A stretch of 64,000 nt of DNA from the NCBI GenBank assembly GCA_945867815.1, contig CAMBIX010000002.1, forward strand, positions 1 to 64,000, read 5' to 3'. This DNA comes from an uncultured Veillonellaceae bacterium (lineage in GTDB: Bacteria; Bacillota; Negativicutes; Veillonellales; Veillonellaceae). Position 1 is the stretch's first letter; every line of letters begins with the position of its first letter. A model generated the notes under the pieces. That model did no database searches. It was not told the DNA's origin and worked only from the letters and a program-made list of their open reading frames with translations. Positions 6,536 to 16,029 of the stretch are shown in pieces. The position numbers were made by a program, and so were the translations under genes.

Positions 6536-8506
6536 ATGAAACATTTATCTATTGATATTGAAACCTACTCAGATAATGACATAGTAAAAGGCGGGGTATT
6601 TAAGTATGTAGATACCCCGAACTTTGAGGTCTTATTATTCGCTTACAGCGTCGATTTTGGCGACGTGCATATAATTGACCTGGCCAACGGCGAAACGCTC
6701 CCAGAGGAGATAATAGAGGCCTTAATCGATGAGTCTGTTATTAAGCACGCCTACAATGCGATGTTTGAAATAACCTGTCTAAACAAAGCTGGTTATCCGA
6801 CACCCGCCGAACAATGGCGGTGTACGATGCTTCACGGGCTGTATCTCGGCTATCCTGCCGGTTTGGCGGCGTTAGGCAAAGCCTTACAGCTTCCGGAGGA
6901 TAAGAAGAAACTGGCTACAGGCAAGGCATTAATTAGATACTTTTGTATTCCCTGCAAGCCTACCCGGTCGAATGGCCAACGAACAAGAAACTTACCAATG
7001 CACGACCCAGGTAAGTGGCGCCTGTTTAAAGAATACTGCGTGCAAGACGTTGTAACGGAAATGGAAGACTATAAGCGGTTATCGGCTTTCCCCGTTCCGG
7101 ACTTTGTACAAAAGCAGTGGGTAACGGATTATGAACTAAATGCCCGCGGTATTGCCATTGATACAGACCTTGTCGACGGGGCGCTAACTATCGACGACGA
7201 AGAAAAGGCCGAACTTACCGAGAAAGCCGTTAAAATTACGGGGCTCGATAACCCGAACAGTAGAAACCAGTTACTAAACTGGCTTAATGCAGAAACTAAC
7301 TTAGATCTAGATTCACTTACTAAGGCAAGTGTTGCCGAGGCATTAGATACGGCTGATGATACGGCTAGGGAAGTACTGGATATTAGGTCTAAGTTGTCTA
7401 AGTCGTCGGTAACGAAATATAAGGCTATCGTATCCGCTATGTGTTCTGATAACAGGGTGCGGGGGCTCTTGCAGTTCTACGGAGCTAATCGGTCAGGCCG
7501 ATGGGCAGGACGGCTTGTACAGGTGCAGAACCTGCCGCGCAACTATATCGAGCCTTTGGACGTAGCACGGGACAGAGTAAAAGCCCGTGACCGCTTAGGC
7601 CTGTCTATCTTATACGGCGATGTATCGGATACATTATCACAGCTTATCCGTACCGCATTTGTAGCGCCGAAGGGCTATACCTTGGTTGTTACCGACTTTT
7701 CCGCTATTGAAGCCCGCGTTATTGCGTGGCTGTCGGGCGAGACCTGGCGTCAAGAGGTATTTGCTAACGGCGGGGATATTTATTGTGCATCTGCTTCGGC
7801 CATGTTCCATGTGCCGGTTGTAAAGCACGGCATCAATGGCCATCTTAGGCAAAAAGGCAAGGTTGCCGAGCTGGCTCTAGGCTATCAGGGCGGGGCGAAT
7901 GCACTTATCGCTATGGGCGCTCTTAAGATGGGGCTGTCTGAGGAAGAACTTCCCGAAATTGTGGCCAAGTGGCGCGAAGCTTCGCCACATATTAGGAATT
8001 TATGGTATGCCTGCGAAGATGCGGCGCTAAGGGCGGTTAGAACGGCGGAAATAGTCAGCCTGCAACACGGCATTACTTTCCGCAAGGAGTGCGATCCGAA
8101 GTACGGCCTGACTTTTCTTACTGTAGAACTTCCTAGCGGGCGCAAACTATATTACCCGGAACCGCATTTGAAGATAAATAAGTTTGATAGAGAAGCAATT
8201 CACTACAAAGGGCTTAATACTGGCAGATGGTGCATGCTGTCGACCTATGGCGGCAAGCTCGTCGAAAACATCACACAGGCTATTGCCCGCGACTGCTTGG
8301 CGGAAGCATTGGAACGATTAGCCAAGGAAGGCTATCGATTACTAATGCATATCCACGATGAAGTAGTTATTGAGGTGCTGACTAAAGACCTTGCTGAAAA
8401 AGGACTTGACCACGTGAACAAGGTTATGTGCCAGACGCCGGCATGGGCAGAAGGCTTACTGCTTAATGCAGACGGGTTTACCAGTCCGTATTATATGAAA
8501 GATTAG
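6536..8506 (+). CDS. Phage DNA polymerase, family A with 3'-5' exonuclease
   Basis: A 656-aa polymerase. The N-terminal proofreading domain starts LSIDIETYSDND (ExoI motif D-x-E at residues 6-8). The polymerase palm shows motif A TDFSAIEARVIAW (about 385), motif B RQKGKVAELALGYQGG (about 438) and motif C HIHDEVVIE (about 605). This is the replicative polymerase of the phage, in the usual DUF2815-polymerase-VirE gene order. No helicase or primase is fused. All catalytic motifs are intact. Confidence 0.95.
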   Translation: MKHLSIDIETYSDNDIVKGGVFKYVDTPNFEVLLFAYSVDFGDVHIIDLANGETLPEEIIEALIDESVIKHAYNAMFEITCLNKAGYPTPAEQWRCTMLHGLYLGYPAGLAALGKALQLPEDKKKLATGKALIRYFCIPCKPTRSNGQRTRNLPMHDPGKWRLFKEYCVQDVVTEMEDYKRLSAFPVPDFVQKQWVTDYELNARGIAIDTDLVDGALTIDDEEKAELTEKAVKITGLDNPNSRNQLLNWLNAETNLDLDSLTKASVAEALDTADDTAREVLDIRSKLSKSSVTKYKAIVSAMCSDNRVRGLLQFYGANRSGRWAGRLVQVQNLPRNYIEPLDVARDRVKARDRLGLSILYGDVSDTLSQLIRTAFVAPKGYTLVVTDFSAIEARVIAWLSGETWRQEVFANGGDIYCASASAMFHVPVVKHGINGHLRQKGKVAELALGYQGGANALIAMGALKMGLSEEELPEIVAKWREASPHIRNLWYACEDAALRAVRTAEIVSLQHGITFRKECDPKYGLTFLTVELPSGRKLYYPEPHLKINKFDREAIHYKGLNTGRWCMLSTYGGKLVENITQAIARDCLAEALERLAKEGYRLLMHIHDEVVIEVLTKDLAEKGLDHVNKVMCQTPAWAEGLLLNADGFTSPYYMKD

Positions 8507-8523
8507 AAAAGGGGGGGATACTG

Positions 8524-10968
8524 TTGCAACATGATAGAAAAATTGTGCTGTCCATAGGAACCAGCCGTACATCACTTGAATGGCTTCGGTCAGAGATGAT
8601 GTGGTCGGCACTTGTTGATAAGCTGCGAACCCCTACCCGGACAACGGAAACTTTCGAGGCGTACAGCCGGCTATCTAAAGCAGAGAAGAGCAAACTAAAA
8701 GACGTCGGCGGGTTTGTCGGCGGGGCACTTAAAGGCAAACGCCGTAAGGCGTCCGAAGTGGCCAGCCGCGACCTTGTTACCCTTGATATGGATAACATAC
8801 CGGCAGGCGGTACACAGGATATCATCCGCAAGGTGGCTACTCTTGGGTGCGCCTATGCCATCTACTCGACAAGGTCGCACGCCGAGCATGCCCCGCGTCT
8901 TAGGGTGGTTATCCCGCTAGACAGGTCTATTACAGCGGATGAGTATGAACCTATTGCCCGCAAGGTAGCTTCGGCGGTCGACATTACTGCATGCGACGCT
9001 ACGACCTTTGAGGCATCAAGGCTTATGTACTGGCCGTCTTGTTCAAAAGACAGTCAGTACGTGTTCGCTTTCGATGACATGCCGTTTGTATCGGCTGACG
9101 GTATATTGGCTTTGTATGACGATTGGAAAGATGTAACAACTTGGCCAATTATTCCCGGCGGCGAATTTGACGCCAGGGCGAAGCGTGTCAAGGCAGAAGA
9201 CCCGATGACTAAGAAGGGCATAGTAGGCGCCTTCTGTAGGACGTACTCTGTAGAGGATGCCATGGCCAAGTTCATACCGTACGCCTACGAGCCTACGGAT
9301 AAGGATGACCGATTTACTTATACAGCCGGCTCAACGGTAGCGGGGGCTGTTGTCTATGACGGCGGTTTGTTCCTATATTCTAACCACGCTACAGACCCTG
9401 CGTGCCATATGCTGGTAAATGCCTTTGACTTAGTCCGTGTGCATCGGTTCGGCGACCTAGACAGCGATGTCAAAGACGGCACACCTATCAACCGTCTGCC
9501 GTCCTATCTTGCCATGAGCAAGCTCGCCCGGTCGGATGAAGCGGTAGCGCTGGAGCTTGAGAAGGACAGAGTCAAGGCGGGCGACGTGTTCGAGATGGTC
9601 GCCAACCACCGTTCTGACGAATCACTTGACATGAAGGCGGAGTCTTCGCTTGACTGGCAAAAGCAGGCAGAACTTAAGCGCAGCGATAACGGCAAGATTA
9701 GAAATACCATGGATAACATCTTACGTATTCTTAATTTCGACCCTGCACTAGCCGGAAAGATAGTCCTTGATGAGTTTTCTGTGCGCGGGCTTGCTATGGG
9801 GGCTCTGCCATGGAACCCGTCGCCGGAAGAGCGTATTTGGGAAGAAGCCGACGATGCCGGTATCAAATGGTACTTAGAAGATAAGTTCGATATTACGGGC
9901 GATACTAAGATTATTAACTCGCTTACCCTGGTTGCCCAACAGCACAAGGTAAACCGGGTAAAGGACTACCTAGAAGGCGTTCAATGGGATAACATCCCGC
10001 GTCTTGATACGGTGCTTGTTGATTATCTAGGGGCGGAGGATAACATCTATACGAGGGCAGTAGCTAGGAAGGCGTTTATAGCGGCGGTTGCCCGTGTGTT
10101 CGAGCCCGGTGTTAAGTGGGACTTTGTGCCTATCCTTATCGGCGCGCAAGGGCTAGGCAAGAGTACGTTTCTGCGTGCTATCGGGGTTGACTGGTTCAGC
10201 GACAGCCTGCAATCCTTTGACGGCAAGGACGCGGCAGAAATGATACAGGGTACATGGATTAACGAACTGGCAGAAATGACGTCCTACTCTAAATCAGAAA
10301 GAAATGTAGTTAAGCAGTTCTTATCTAAATGCGACGATATTTACCGCCAGGCTTACGGCAGACGTACCGCAAGATATCCGCGCAAGTGTGTGTTTTGGGG
10401 TTCGTCTAATGACCATGAAATACTTATGGACCTTACAGGCGACCGCCGTTTTTGGCCAATTGATGTAGGTATTGTAAATCCCGCTAAGGACGTATGGAAC
10501 GAACTACCAGGGAAAGTAGACCAGCTGTGGGCGGAAGCCGTACAGGGCTACTACCAGGGAGAAGCCTTGTTTATGGATACGGACGAGCTGAAACGGCTGA
10601 CCAAGCTGGCACAGGAAGCCCACCGTGAGGCATCGGTTAAGGAAGGCCTGATTAAGGACTTTATCGATAAGCCTGTACCGGCTAACTATAATACGATGTC
10701 TATAGATATGCGCAGGCAGTTCTGGGCGGGCACTATGCGGATAGATAAAGGCAGTCTTGTACCTAGAGACCGCGTGTGCGCCCTTGAGGTTTGGGTAGAG
10801 TGCTTCGGCGGGCACCCTAACTACATAAAGAAGTCTGACACTAGAGAGATTAACCAAATACTGTCCAACACGGACGGACTCGTAAGGGCTTCTACTTGCC
10901 GGTTTGGTCCTTATGGAACGCAAAGGGGGTTCAAGAAAACGAGGGCGGAGTCTGTGGGTAACTTTTAG
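8524..10968 (+). CDS. VirE/P4-type primase-helicase
   Basis: An 814-aa two-part replication protein. The N-terminal half resembles archaeo-eukaryotic/BT4734-like primase domains. The C-terminal half is a virulence-associated E (VirE) superfamily 3-like ATPase, with Walker A GAQGLGKST at about 541-549, an acidic Walker B near TWINELAEM, and a conserved DRRFWPID motif. It likely primes and unwinds the phage origin just downstream. The start is TTG at 8524, supported by the purine-rich GGGGGG site 6 nt before; no in-frame ATG lies near. Confidence 0.85.
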   Translation: MQHDRKIVLSIGTSRTSLEWLRSEMMWSALVDKLRTPTRTTETFEAYSRLSKAEKSKLKDVGGFVGGALKGKRRKASEVASRDLVTLDMDNIPAGGTQDIIRKVATLGCAYAIYSTRSHAEHAPRLRVVIPLDRSITADEYEPIARKVASAVDITACDATTFEASRLMYWPSCSKDSQYVFAFDDMPFVSADGILALYDDWKDVTTWPIIPGGEFDARAKRVKAEDPMTKKGIVGAFCRTYSVEDAMAKFIPYAYEPTDKDDRFTYTAGSTVAGAVVYDGGLFLYSNHATDPACHMLVNAFDLVRVHRFGDLDSDVKDGTPINRLPSYLAMSKLARSDEAVALELEKDRVKAGDVFEMVANHRSDESLDMKAESSLDWQKQAELKRSDNGKIRNTMDNILRILNFDPALAGKIVLDEFSVRGLAMGALPWNPSPEERIWEEADDAGIKWYLEDKFDITGDTKIINSLTLVAQQHKVNRVKDYLEGVQWDNIPRLDTVLVDYLGAEDNIYTRAVARKAFIAAVARVFEPGVKWDFVPILIGAQGLGKSTFLRAIGVDWFSDSLQSFDGKDAAEMIQGTWINELAEMTSYSKSERNVVKQFLSKCDDIYRQAYGRRTARYPRKCVFWGSSNDHEILMDLTGDRRFWPIDVGIVNPAKDVWNELPGKVDQLWAEAVQGYYQGEALFMDTDELKRLTKLAQEAHREASVKEGLIKDFIDKPVPANYNTMSIDMRRQFWAGTMRIDKGSLVPRDRVCALEVWVECFGGHPNYIKKSDTREINQILSNTDGLVRASTCRFGPYGTQRGFKKTRAESVGNF

Positions 10969-11284
10969 GGTTTTACCCTGTGGATAAGTCGGAAAAAAGG
11001 CGTAAACATTCTTCAAAAAATAGGCCGATTTGTAAACATTCTCAATTTGCATTTTTAAGTGAGAATGTTTACAAATACATAGAATGTTTACGAGAATGTT
11101 TAACGCCTAAAGCCCGTATCTATCGTATTTATATCTATTTGTATACGTTGTAAACATTCTTTTATATAGAGTGTATGAAATAGAGGAATTAGGGAGTAAT
11201 TACACGCCCTAAACACCCTAATTCAATAGTCTATATATACGTACGTAGGAAAATGTTTAGCAGGGGGTAGGGGGTTGTGGATAA
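10953..11284. other. Likely phage replication origin: iterons flanked by DnaA boxes
   Basis: The 322-bp gap between the primase-helicase and the VRR-NUC gene has no gene. It holds the 11-mer GTAAACATTCT at 11002, 11032 and 11150, and its reverse complement at 11062 and 11081, with a variant at 11093. The 11032/11062 pair makes a large inverted repeat. Perfect DnaA boxes (TGTGGATAA) lie at 10979-10987 and 11276-11284 in the same orientation at the two edges; a one-mismatch box is at 10953. The centre is AT-rich. Iterons, DnaA boxes and an AT-rich stretch beside the initiator-type helicase are the standard parts of an origin. Confidence 0.75.
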
Positions 11285-11290
11285 CTTTTT

Positions 11291-11584
11291 ATGCTAGAGA
11301 AACAAATTGAGGCAAGATTGACCCGGGGCGTGAAAGCGTTAGGCGGTCGAGCTTATAAATGGGTGTCTCCTGGGAATGTAGGTGTGCCTGACAGAGTAGT
11401 AGTGCTTCCGGATGGACGGGTAGAGTTTGTAGAGCTTAAAACAGAGAAAGGAAGGCTGTCCAAAATGCAGAAGATACAGATTGACAGACTGAAAGCCTTC
11501 GGCGCTGTCGTTCATATACTGTACGGCAGGGATGAGGTAGACAGATACTTAAAGGAGATAAGCGATGCAGTTTATACCTCATAG
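11291..11584 (+). CDS. VRR-NUC domain nuclease
   Basis: A 97-aa stand-alone VRR-NUC protein. Key residues are visible: the GVPDRVV motif (Asp near 37), VEFVELKTEKG (Glu-x-Lys near 54) and a QIDRLKAFG helix. Such small nucleases occur next to SNF2 helicases in phage replication modules and act on branched DNA. It overlaps the helicase start by 20 nt. Start ATG 11291 has no strong Shine-Dalgarno; a DnaA-box-like sequence lies just upstream. Confidence 0.85.
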   Translation: MLEKQIEARLTRGVKALGGRAYKWVSPGNVGVPDRVVVLPDGRVEFVELKTEKGRLSKMQKIQIDRLKAFGAVVHILYGRDEVDRYLKEISDAVYTS

Positions 11585-12959
11585 CTACCAAGCCTATTGC
11601 ATTAAGCGCATCCTTGATACACCTTTCCTAGCCTTGTTCTTAGATATGGGGCTGGGCAAGACGGCTATCACTTTGCAGGCTGTTAATGAACTAAAGTATG
11701 GGCGGTTCGCTGTCAATAAGGTTCTCGTCATAGCGCCTAAGAAGGTGGCCGAGGCAACGTGGCAGAGAGAAATTACTAAATGGGACGGGCTGTCTCATCT
11801 TAGAGTATCAACGGTGCTGGGAAGTCTGGCCAAACGGATTAAAGCTTTATGCACGCCGGCAGATATCTATATCATCAACCGGGAGAATGTGGTTTGGCTG
11901 GTTGACTACTATAAAAATGACTGGCCTTTCGATATGGTCGTCATCGACGAGATGAGCAGTTTTAAGAGCCACAGGGCTAAACGGTTTAAGTCGCTGTCAG
12001 CTATACGGCCTCATATTAAACGGCTGGTAGGCCTCACCGGTACACCGTCGCCGAACGGGCTTGGCGACCTCTGGGCTCAGGTGTATCTACTGGATAAGGG
12101 ACAGCGGTTAGGAAAAAGCTATTACGCCTTCCGAGAACGCTATTTTAACCCGGGGAAGACGGACGGCCACATCGTTTATACCTACGACCCTAAAAAAGGT
12201 GCCGGCCAGTCAATCACTAATGCTATTTCAGACATTTGCATATCTATGAAGTCGGAAGACTATTTAGACCTGCCGGATGCCGTTATCGATGAAATACCGG
12301 TTGTGCTAGATGCTAAAGCGTCAAAAGCCTATAGGGAAATGGAGCGCGACATGGTCTTACAGCTTCCTGATTCGGAGTACATAGACGCTTCGAGCGCGGC
12401 TGCCTTGTCAAATAAGCTGCAACAGCTTGCTAACGGCGCTGTCTATGACGAAGACAGGAACGTTCATGAAATACACAGCTGTAAGATTGAGGCCTTTATG
12501 GAGCTAGTCGAACAGCTGAACGGCAGGCATGCGTTAGTCTTTTATAACTTCAAGCATGACTTGGACAGGCTTGAGAAGGCCTTGGCTAAGACGAAGCTGA
12601 GAGTTAAGAAGCTAAACGGAGCCAGTGAAGAGATAGCGTGGAACGAAGGCAGGATAGATATCTTGCTGGCACATCCCGCATCAACTGCCTACGGGCTTAA
12701 CCTACAGGACGGAGGCAATCACGTTATTTGGTTTGGGCTTAACTGGTCATTGGAACTGTACCAGCAGGCTAATAAGCGCCTGCACAGGCAGGGACAGAAA
12801 GAGAAAGTCATTATCCATCATCTGATATGCGCAGGGACGCGCGATGAGGACTTAATGAAAGCTATCGGGCTTAAGGAAGATGCCCAGGATTATGTTTTAT
12901 CGTCGCTAAAAGCGCGAATTGATTTATACAAAAAGGAGAAATCAACATGGAAAAAGTAA
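11565..12959 (+). CDS. SNF2-family DEAD/DEAH helicase
   Basis: A 464-aa helicase with Walker A DMGLGKTAIT at about 27-36, Walker B VVIDEMS at about 126-132, motif III LTGTPSPN, and C-terminal SNF2 motifs including YGLNLQDGGNHVIWF and QANKRLHRQGQ. It is the common phage SNF2 helicase paired with VRR-NUC. It may remodel forks or strip proteins from DNA. Complete at both ends. Confidence 0.92.
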   Translation: MQFIPHSYQAYCIKRILDTPFLALFLDMGLGKTAITLQAVNELKYGRFAVNKVLVIAPKKVAEATWQREITKWDGLSHLRVSTVLGSLAKRIKALCTPADIYIINRENVVWLVDYYKNDWPFDMVVIDEMSSFKSHRAKRFKSLSAIRPHIKRLVGLTGTPSPNGLGDLWAQVYLLDKGQRLGKSYYAFRERYFNPGKTDGHIVYTYDPKKGAGQSITNAISDICISMKSEDYLDLPDAVIDEIPVVLDAKASKAYREMERDMVLQLPDSEYIDASSAAALSNKLQQLANGAVYDEDRNVHEIHSCKIEAFMELVEQLNGRHALVFYNFKHDLDRLEKALAKTKLRVKKLNGASEEIAWNEGRIDILLAHPASTAYGLNLQDGGNHVIWFGLNWSLELYQQANKRLHRQGQKEKVIIHHLICAGTRDEDLMKAIGLKEDAQDYVLSSLKARIDLYKKEKSTWKK

Positions 12960-13237
12960 TTACAAAAAACGTATTGGCAGAAACTTTGAAACAACGCGGA
13001 ACATTTACAACGAAGGCATCGGCACGCCGGGCATTGGAAGATGTGCTTGAAGTAATTACGGCAGAGCTGGCAGACGGAACGCCTGTCAAGCTGTTAGGCT
13101 TTGGGGCTTTTCTGGTAAAAGATGTGCCGGAACGCATGGGCATCAACCCTACTACGGGAGAACCAATTACGCTTAAAGCCCATAAGAAGATAGTCTTTAA
13201 ACCTGGTAAATTGCTAAAAGAACGTATCCAAGGTTAG
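12947..13237 (+). CDS. HU-family DNA-binding protein
   Basis: A 96-aa HU/IHF-type protein with the signature GFGAFLVKDVPERMGINPTTGEP and C-terminal basic FKPGKLLK. Start overlaps the helicase 3' end and has AAAGGAG upstream. A phage-encoded HU can bend DNA for origin firing, packaging or site-specific recombination. Slight difference from host HU is that the N-terminus is extended by a few residues. Confidence 0.9.
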   Translation: MEKVITKNVLAETLKQRGTFTTKASARRALEDVLEVITAELADGTPVKLLGFGAFLVKDVPERMGINPTTGEPITLKAHKKIVFKPGKLLKERIQG

Positions 13238-13249
13238 GAGGCACGCAGT

Positions 13250-13600
13250 ATGCAAAAGAAATGCCAAAAGTGCGGTAAGACTTTTACCGCCGGACAAGGA
13301 AATTACAAATACTGTGATGAATCCTGCAAGTCTGAAATGACACCACCTGCGCCTAAGCAGGAGGTAACTATTGCAAAAAATGCAATAGTTGGCCAAAGTA
13401 TCGGAGGTATAGCTGATAGGGTCGAGGCGGCAATTATTTCCAAAATGGAAACGGTTGATATGGTCAATCATCCACCACACTATAAGCTAGCTAACGGGAC
13501 GGAGAGCATTGATGTGATTAAGGCAATACTTACGCCAGAGGAATACCGCGGATGGTGTAAGGAGAAGGCTATGTTTTTCTTAAAGGAGTTAGTGAAATGA
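13250..13600 (+). CDS. Zinc-ribbon plus DUF3310 protein
   Basis: A 116-aa fusion. Residues 1-25 hold CQKCGKTF and KYCDESC, a four-cysteine zinc ribbon. Residues about 72-116 match DUF3310 (VNHPPHYKLANGTESIDVI, then CKEKAMFFL). DUF3310 proteins lie near nucleotide-metabolism genes in phages. The C-terminus stops soon after the family core, so it may be slightly short. Next start overlaps its stop (ATGA). Confidence 0.75.
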   Translation: MQKKCQKCGKTFTAGQGNYKYCDESCKSEMTPPAPKQEVTIAKNAIVGQSIGGIADRVEAAIISKMETVDMVNHPPHYKLANGTESIDVIKAILTPEEYRGWCKEKAMFFLKELVK

Positions 13601-13704
13601 AACAATACTTTGAACGGGTGACCGGTTATGAAGATACCGTTTTGCCGGAACGTAAGACTAAAGACAGCGCCGGTTATGGAAGACTTATAGGAGGGCAGCG
13701 ATGA
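13597..13704 (+). CDS. 35-aa peptide resembling the N-terminus of dUTPase
   Basis: A short gene with AAAGGAG upstream and ATG 13597, overlapping both neighbours. Its product includes LPERKTKDSAGYG, which resembles the conserved N-terminal motif of trimeric dUTPases (LPxRxTxxSAGYD). The frame then ends, so the catalytic motifs are absent. It is best read as a remnant of a dUTPase gene kept in the translationally coupled chain, or as a leader for the next gene. Confidence 0.4.
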   Translation: MKQYFERVTGYEDTVLPERKTKDSAGYGRLIGGQR

Positions 13705-14132
13705 TGACAGTCGATGAGGCAAAAAGAGAACTGCACTACGTTAGAAGCCTTGATAAGGCGTTAAAGTCGGCAGAAGATGAAATTAGCCGTTACCGGTCTG
13801 ATATATACAGCTTGCAGGCAACAGACTATAGCAAGGACAAAGTACAGACCTTCAGCCATAGCGATTTATCCGATAAGATATGCCGGCTTACCGAGCTAAA
13901 ATATAAAGCTGACAGATTATGGGATAGGCTTATTGATGAACGTACACGGGTAATCCTTAAAATTAGACAGCTGGATAAGCCTATCTATCAGTCTTTGCTG
14001 ATTGAGTATTATATCTGCGGCAAGACATGGGGGCAGGTATGCGTGGCGTTAAGCTATTCATGGAAGCAGATACATAGGCTTCATGCTAAAGCTCTTGAGT
14101 GCTACGGAAAAATTGAGGATGACATAGAATGA
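13701..14132 (+). CDS. DUF1492/ArpU-like late transcription regulator
   Basis: A 143-aa protein of the DUF1492 group. An N-terminal coiled coil (about 1-75) is followed by a sigma-70 region-4-like helix-turn-helix (LLIEYYICGKTWGQVCVALSYSWKQIHRLHAKAL, about 105-138). In Firmicute phages such proteins (ArpU, RinA) switch on the packaging and structural operon, and this gene is the last before the terminase genes. ATG 13701 follows GGAGG at 6 nt. Confidence 0.75.
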   Translation: MMTVDEAKRELHYVRSLDKALKSAEDEISRYRSDIYSLQATDYSKDKVQTFSHSDLSDKICRLTELKYKADRLWDRLIDERTRVILKIRQLDKPIYQSLLIEYYICGKTWGQVCVALSYSWKQIHRLHAKALECYGKIEDDIE

Positions 14133-14243
14133 CACCCTCTTGACATGATATAGTGTAAGCTGTGAGAAGAAGGGAAAATAAGCAGAACGCCCCTTTTAAT
14201 TCTCGCGGATTATTCACCAAAACACTCCAAATGTAACCAAAGA

Positions 14244-14274
14244 GACACCGTTCATTTAATGGCGGTGTCTTTTT
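14244..14274 (+). terminator. Rho-independent terminator after the early operon
   Basis: GACACCG (14244-14250) pairs with CGGTGTC (14263-14269), followed by TTTTT. It separates the replication operon from the terminase genes, so late transcription must start between here and 14330 or pass through by antitermination. Confidence 0.8.
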
Positions 14275-14329
14275 GGTATGAAATTATGCGGGTAAATGTA
14301 CTTTGTTAGGAAAATAAGGAGGTGATTAC

Positions 14330-14767
14330 GTGACACCGAAACAAGAGAAATTTTGTGTTGAGTTTCTAGTGGATTTAAATTCTACTCAGGCTGCTATTAG
14401 GGCTGGATATAGTGAGAAAACCGCATATAGTCAAGGGCAGAGATTGTTGAAAAATGTTGAGATAAAAGATAGGATTTCTGAATTACGCAGGGAAGAGTTT
14501 AAAGCGACTATCGCAACGGCGGAAGAAGCTGAAGCCTTTCTTGCTAGAGCCATGCGTGGTGATATTGAAGAAGAAGTTGTTGTTACTGAAGGCGTTGGTG
14601 ATGGCTGTAGTGAGGCCCGCATCGTTAAAAAACGAATCTCGGCCAAGGACCGCATCAAGGCGGCAGAACTCATCGGTAAGCGTAATTCCCTCTTTACTGA
14701 TAAATTAGATATAGACGCTAATATGGCTAATGTTACTTTTTCCTTTGATAGAGATGATGGTTCATGA
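14330..14767 (+). CDS. terS: Terminase small subunit
   Basis: A 145-aa terminase small subunit (Terminase_2 family). The N-terminus LTPKQEKFCVEFLVDLNSTQAAIRAGYS-type motif gives the helix-turn-helix that binds pac or cos DNA; the rest is helical with an acidic tail. The start is GTG 14330 after AAGGAGGTGATTAC. The stop overlaps the large subunit start by 4 nt, as usual for this pair. Confidence 0.9.
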   Translation: MTPKQEKFCVEFLVDLNSTQAAIRAGYSEKTAYSQGQRLLKNVEIKDRISELRREEFKATIATAEEAEAFLARAMRGDIEEEVVVTEGVGDGCSEARIVKKRISAKDRIKAAELIGKRNSLFTDKLDIDANMANVTFSFDRDDGS

Positions 14768-16017
14768 ATGTGGCGAACGCTATAGCACCCTCTTTTGATG
14801 AAGCTTTTTTTGATATTGTTAAGCATCGCTTTACACATTATTGGTTTAGTGGTGGGCGAGGATCTACTAAGTCCTCATTTATATCAATCGCTATTATTTT
14901 AGGGCTTATGAAAAAGAAGGGGTATCATGCTGTTGCTATGCGAATGGTAAAGGATACCTTGCAAGATTCTGTATATGCTCAATTGTTGTGGGCTATTGAT
15001 GTATTAGGTGTTTCTCATCTATGGAAAGTCAATAAGACGCCATTGCGGCTTACTTATATACCTAACGGAAATGTGGTTGTATTTCGCGGTGCGGACGACC
15101 CGCAGAAAATTAAATCAATCAAAGTCCCAGACGGATATATAGCGTTTATTTGGTTTGAAGAGCTAGCGGAATTTAGATGTATGGATGATGTAAATACGAT
15201 TTTACAGTCTGTAATGCGCGGCGGCAGTAAGTTTTGGTGCTTTTATTCATATAATCCGCCTGAAAGTATTAAGTCGTGGGTTAATCAGGAAAGCATTATA
15301 GAAAGACCTGATAAACGTTTATATAAATCGACATATCTATCTGTTCCTAAAGAGTGGCTGGGCGAAGCCTTTATTATTGAGGCAGAGCATCTTAAAAAGG
15401 TAAAACCGTTGAAATATCAATGGCAATATTTAGGCGAGCCAACGGGCACAGGAGGAGAAGTGTTTACGAATGTAGAAGCACGACGTATGACTGACGCTGA
15501 AATAGCCCAGTTCGATAATATTAAGGCCGGCCTTGACTGGGGATGGTCGATAGACCCATTAGCCTATGTAGAATACCATCGAGATACACGAAGGAAAGCC
15601 TTGTATATATACCATGAGTTTTACGGGCTAAAGGTTACTAACGAGAGGATAGCCAAGCATATTCTTTCCCGTAGACTGCCGCGGACAACTATAGTAAAGG
15701 CCGATAGTGCCGAGCAGAAATCTATTAACGATGTGAGAAGCTACGGTATTTGTATTGCTCCTTGCACTAAAGGCAAGGGATCTATAGAGCGTACTATGAG
15801 GCATTTAACAGATGATATAGACAAGATATACATAGACCCCGAAAGATGCCCTAATACATATAGGGAATTTTCCTCTTATGAACTAGATAAGGATAGGAAC
15901 GGCAACTTTAAAGCTGAATATCCAGATAGAGATAATCATACAATAGATGCCGTGCGTTATGCGGAACAAGATATAGCCGTTGGCAAAGTTAAGACTGGTC
16001 GAATCAACATATATTAG
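14764..16017 (+). CDS. terL: Terminase large subunit, PBSX type
   Basis: A 417-aa packaging motor. The ATPase domain has Walker A SGGRGSTKSS (about 29-38) and Walker B AFIWFEELAEF (about 126-136). The RNaseH-like nuclease domain begins at AGLDWGWSIDPLAY (about 256) and includes KADSAEQKS and DRDNHTIDAVRYA. All are complete. It belongs to the PBSX-type Terminase_3 family, consistent with headful packaging. Confidence 0.93.
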   Translation: MNVANAIAPSFDEAFFDIVKHRFTHYWFSGGRGSTKSSFISIAIILGLMKKKGYHAVAMRMVKDTLQDSVYAQLLWAIDVLGVSHLWKVNKTPLRLTYIPNGNVVVFRGADDPQKIKSIKVPDGYIAFIWFEELAEFRCMDDVNTILQSVMRGGSKFWCFYSYNPPESIKSWVNQESIIERPDKRLYKSTYLSVPKEWLGEAFIIEAEHLKKVKPLKYQWQYLGEPTGTGGEVFTNVEARRMTDAEIAQFDNIKAGLDWGWSIDPLAYVEYHRDTRRKALYIYHEFYGLKVTNERIAKHILSRRLPRTTIVKADSAEQKSINDVRSYGICIAPCTKGKGSIERTMRHLTDDIDKIYIDPERCPNTYREFSSYELDKDRNGNFKAEYPDRDNHTIDAVRYAEQDIAVGKVKTGRINIY

Positions 16018-16029
16018 GGAGCATGATGG

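Noticed and set aside
10504-11052. 182-aa leftward frame reaching into the origin region
   Set aside because: Antisense to the primase-helicase and no ribosome site; its N-terminus is made of the iteron repeats.
14140-14156. TTGACA late promoter before the terminase genes
   Set aside because: TTGACA at 14140-14145 has no -10 at a workable spacing; the DUF1492 protein may use a non-standard site.
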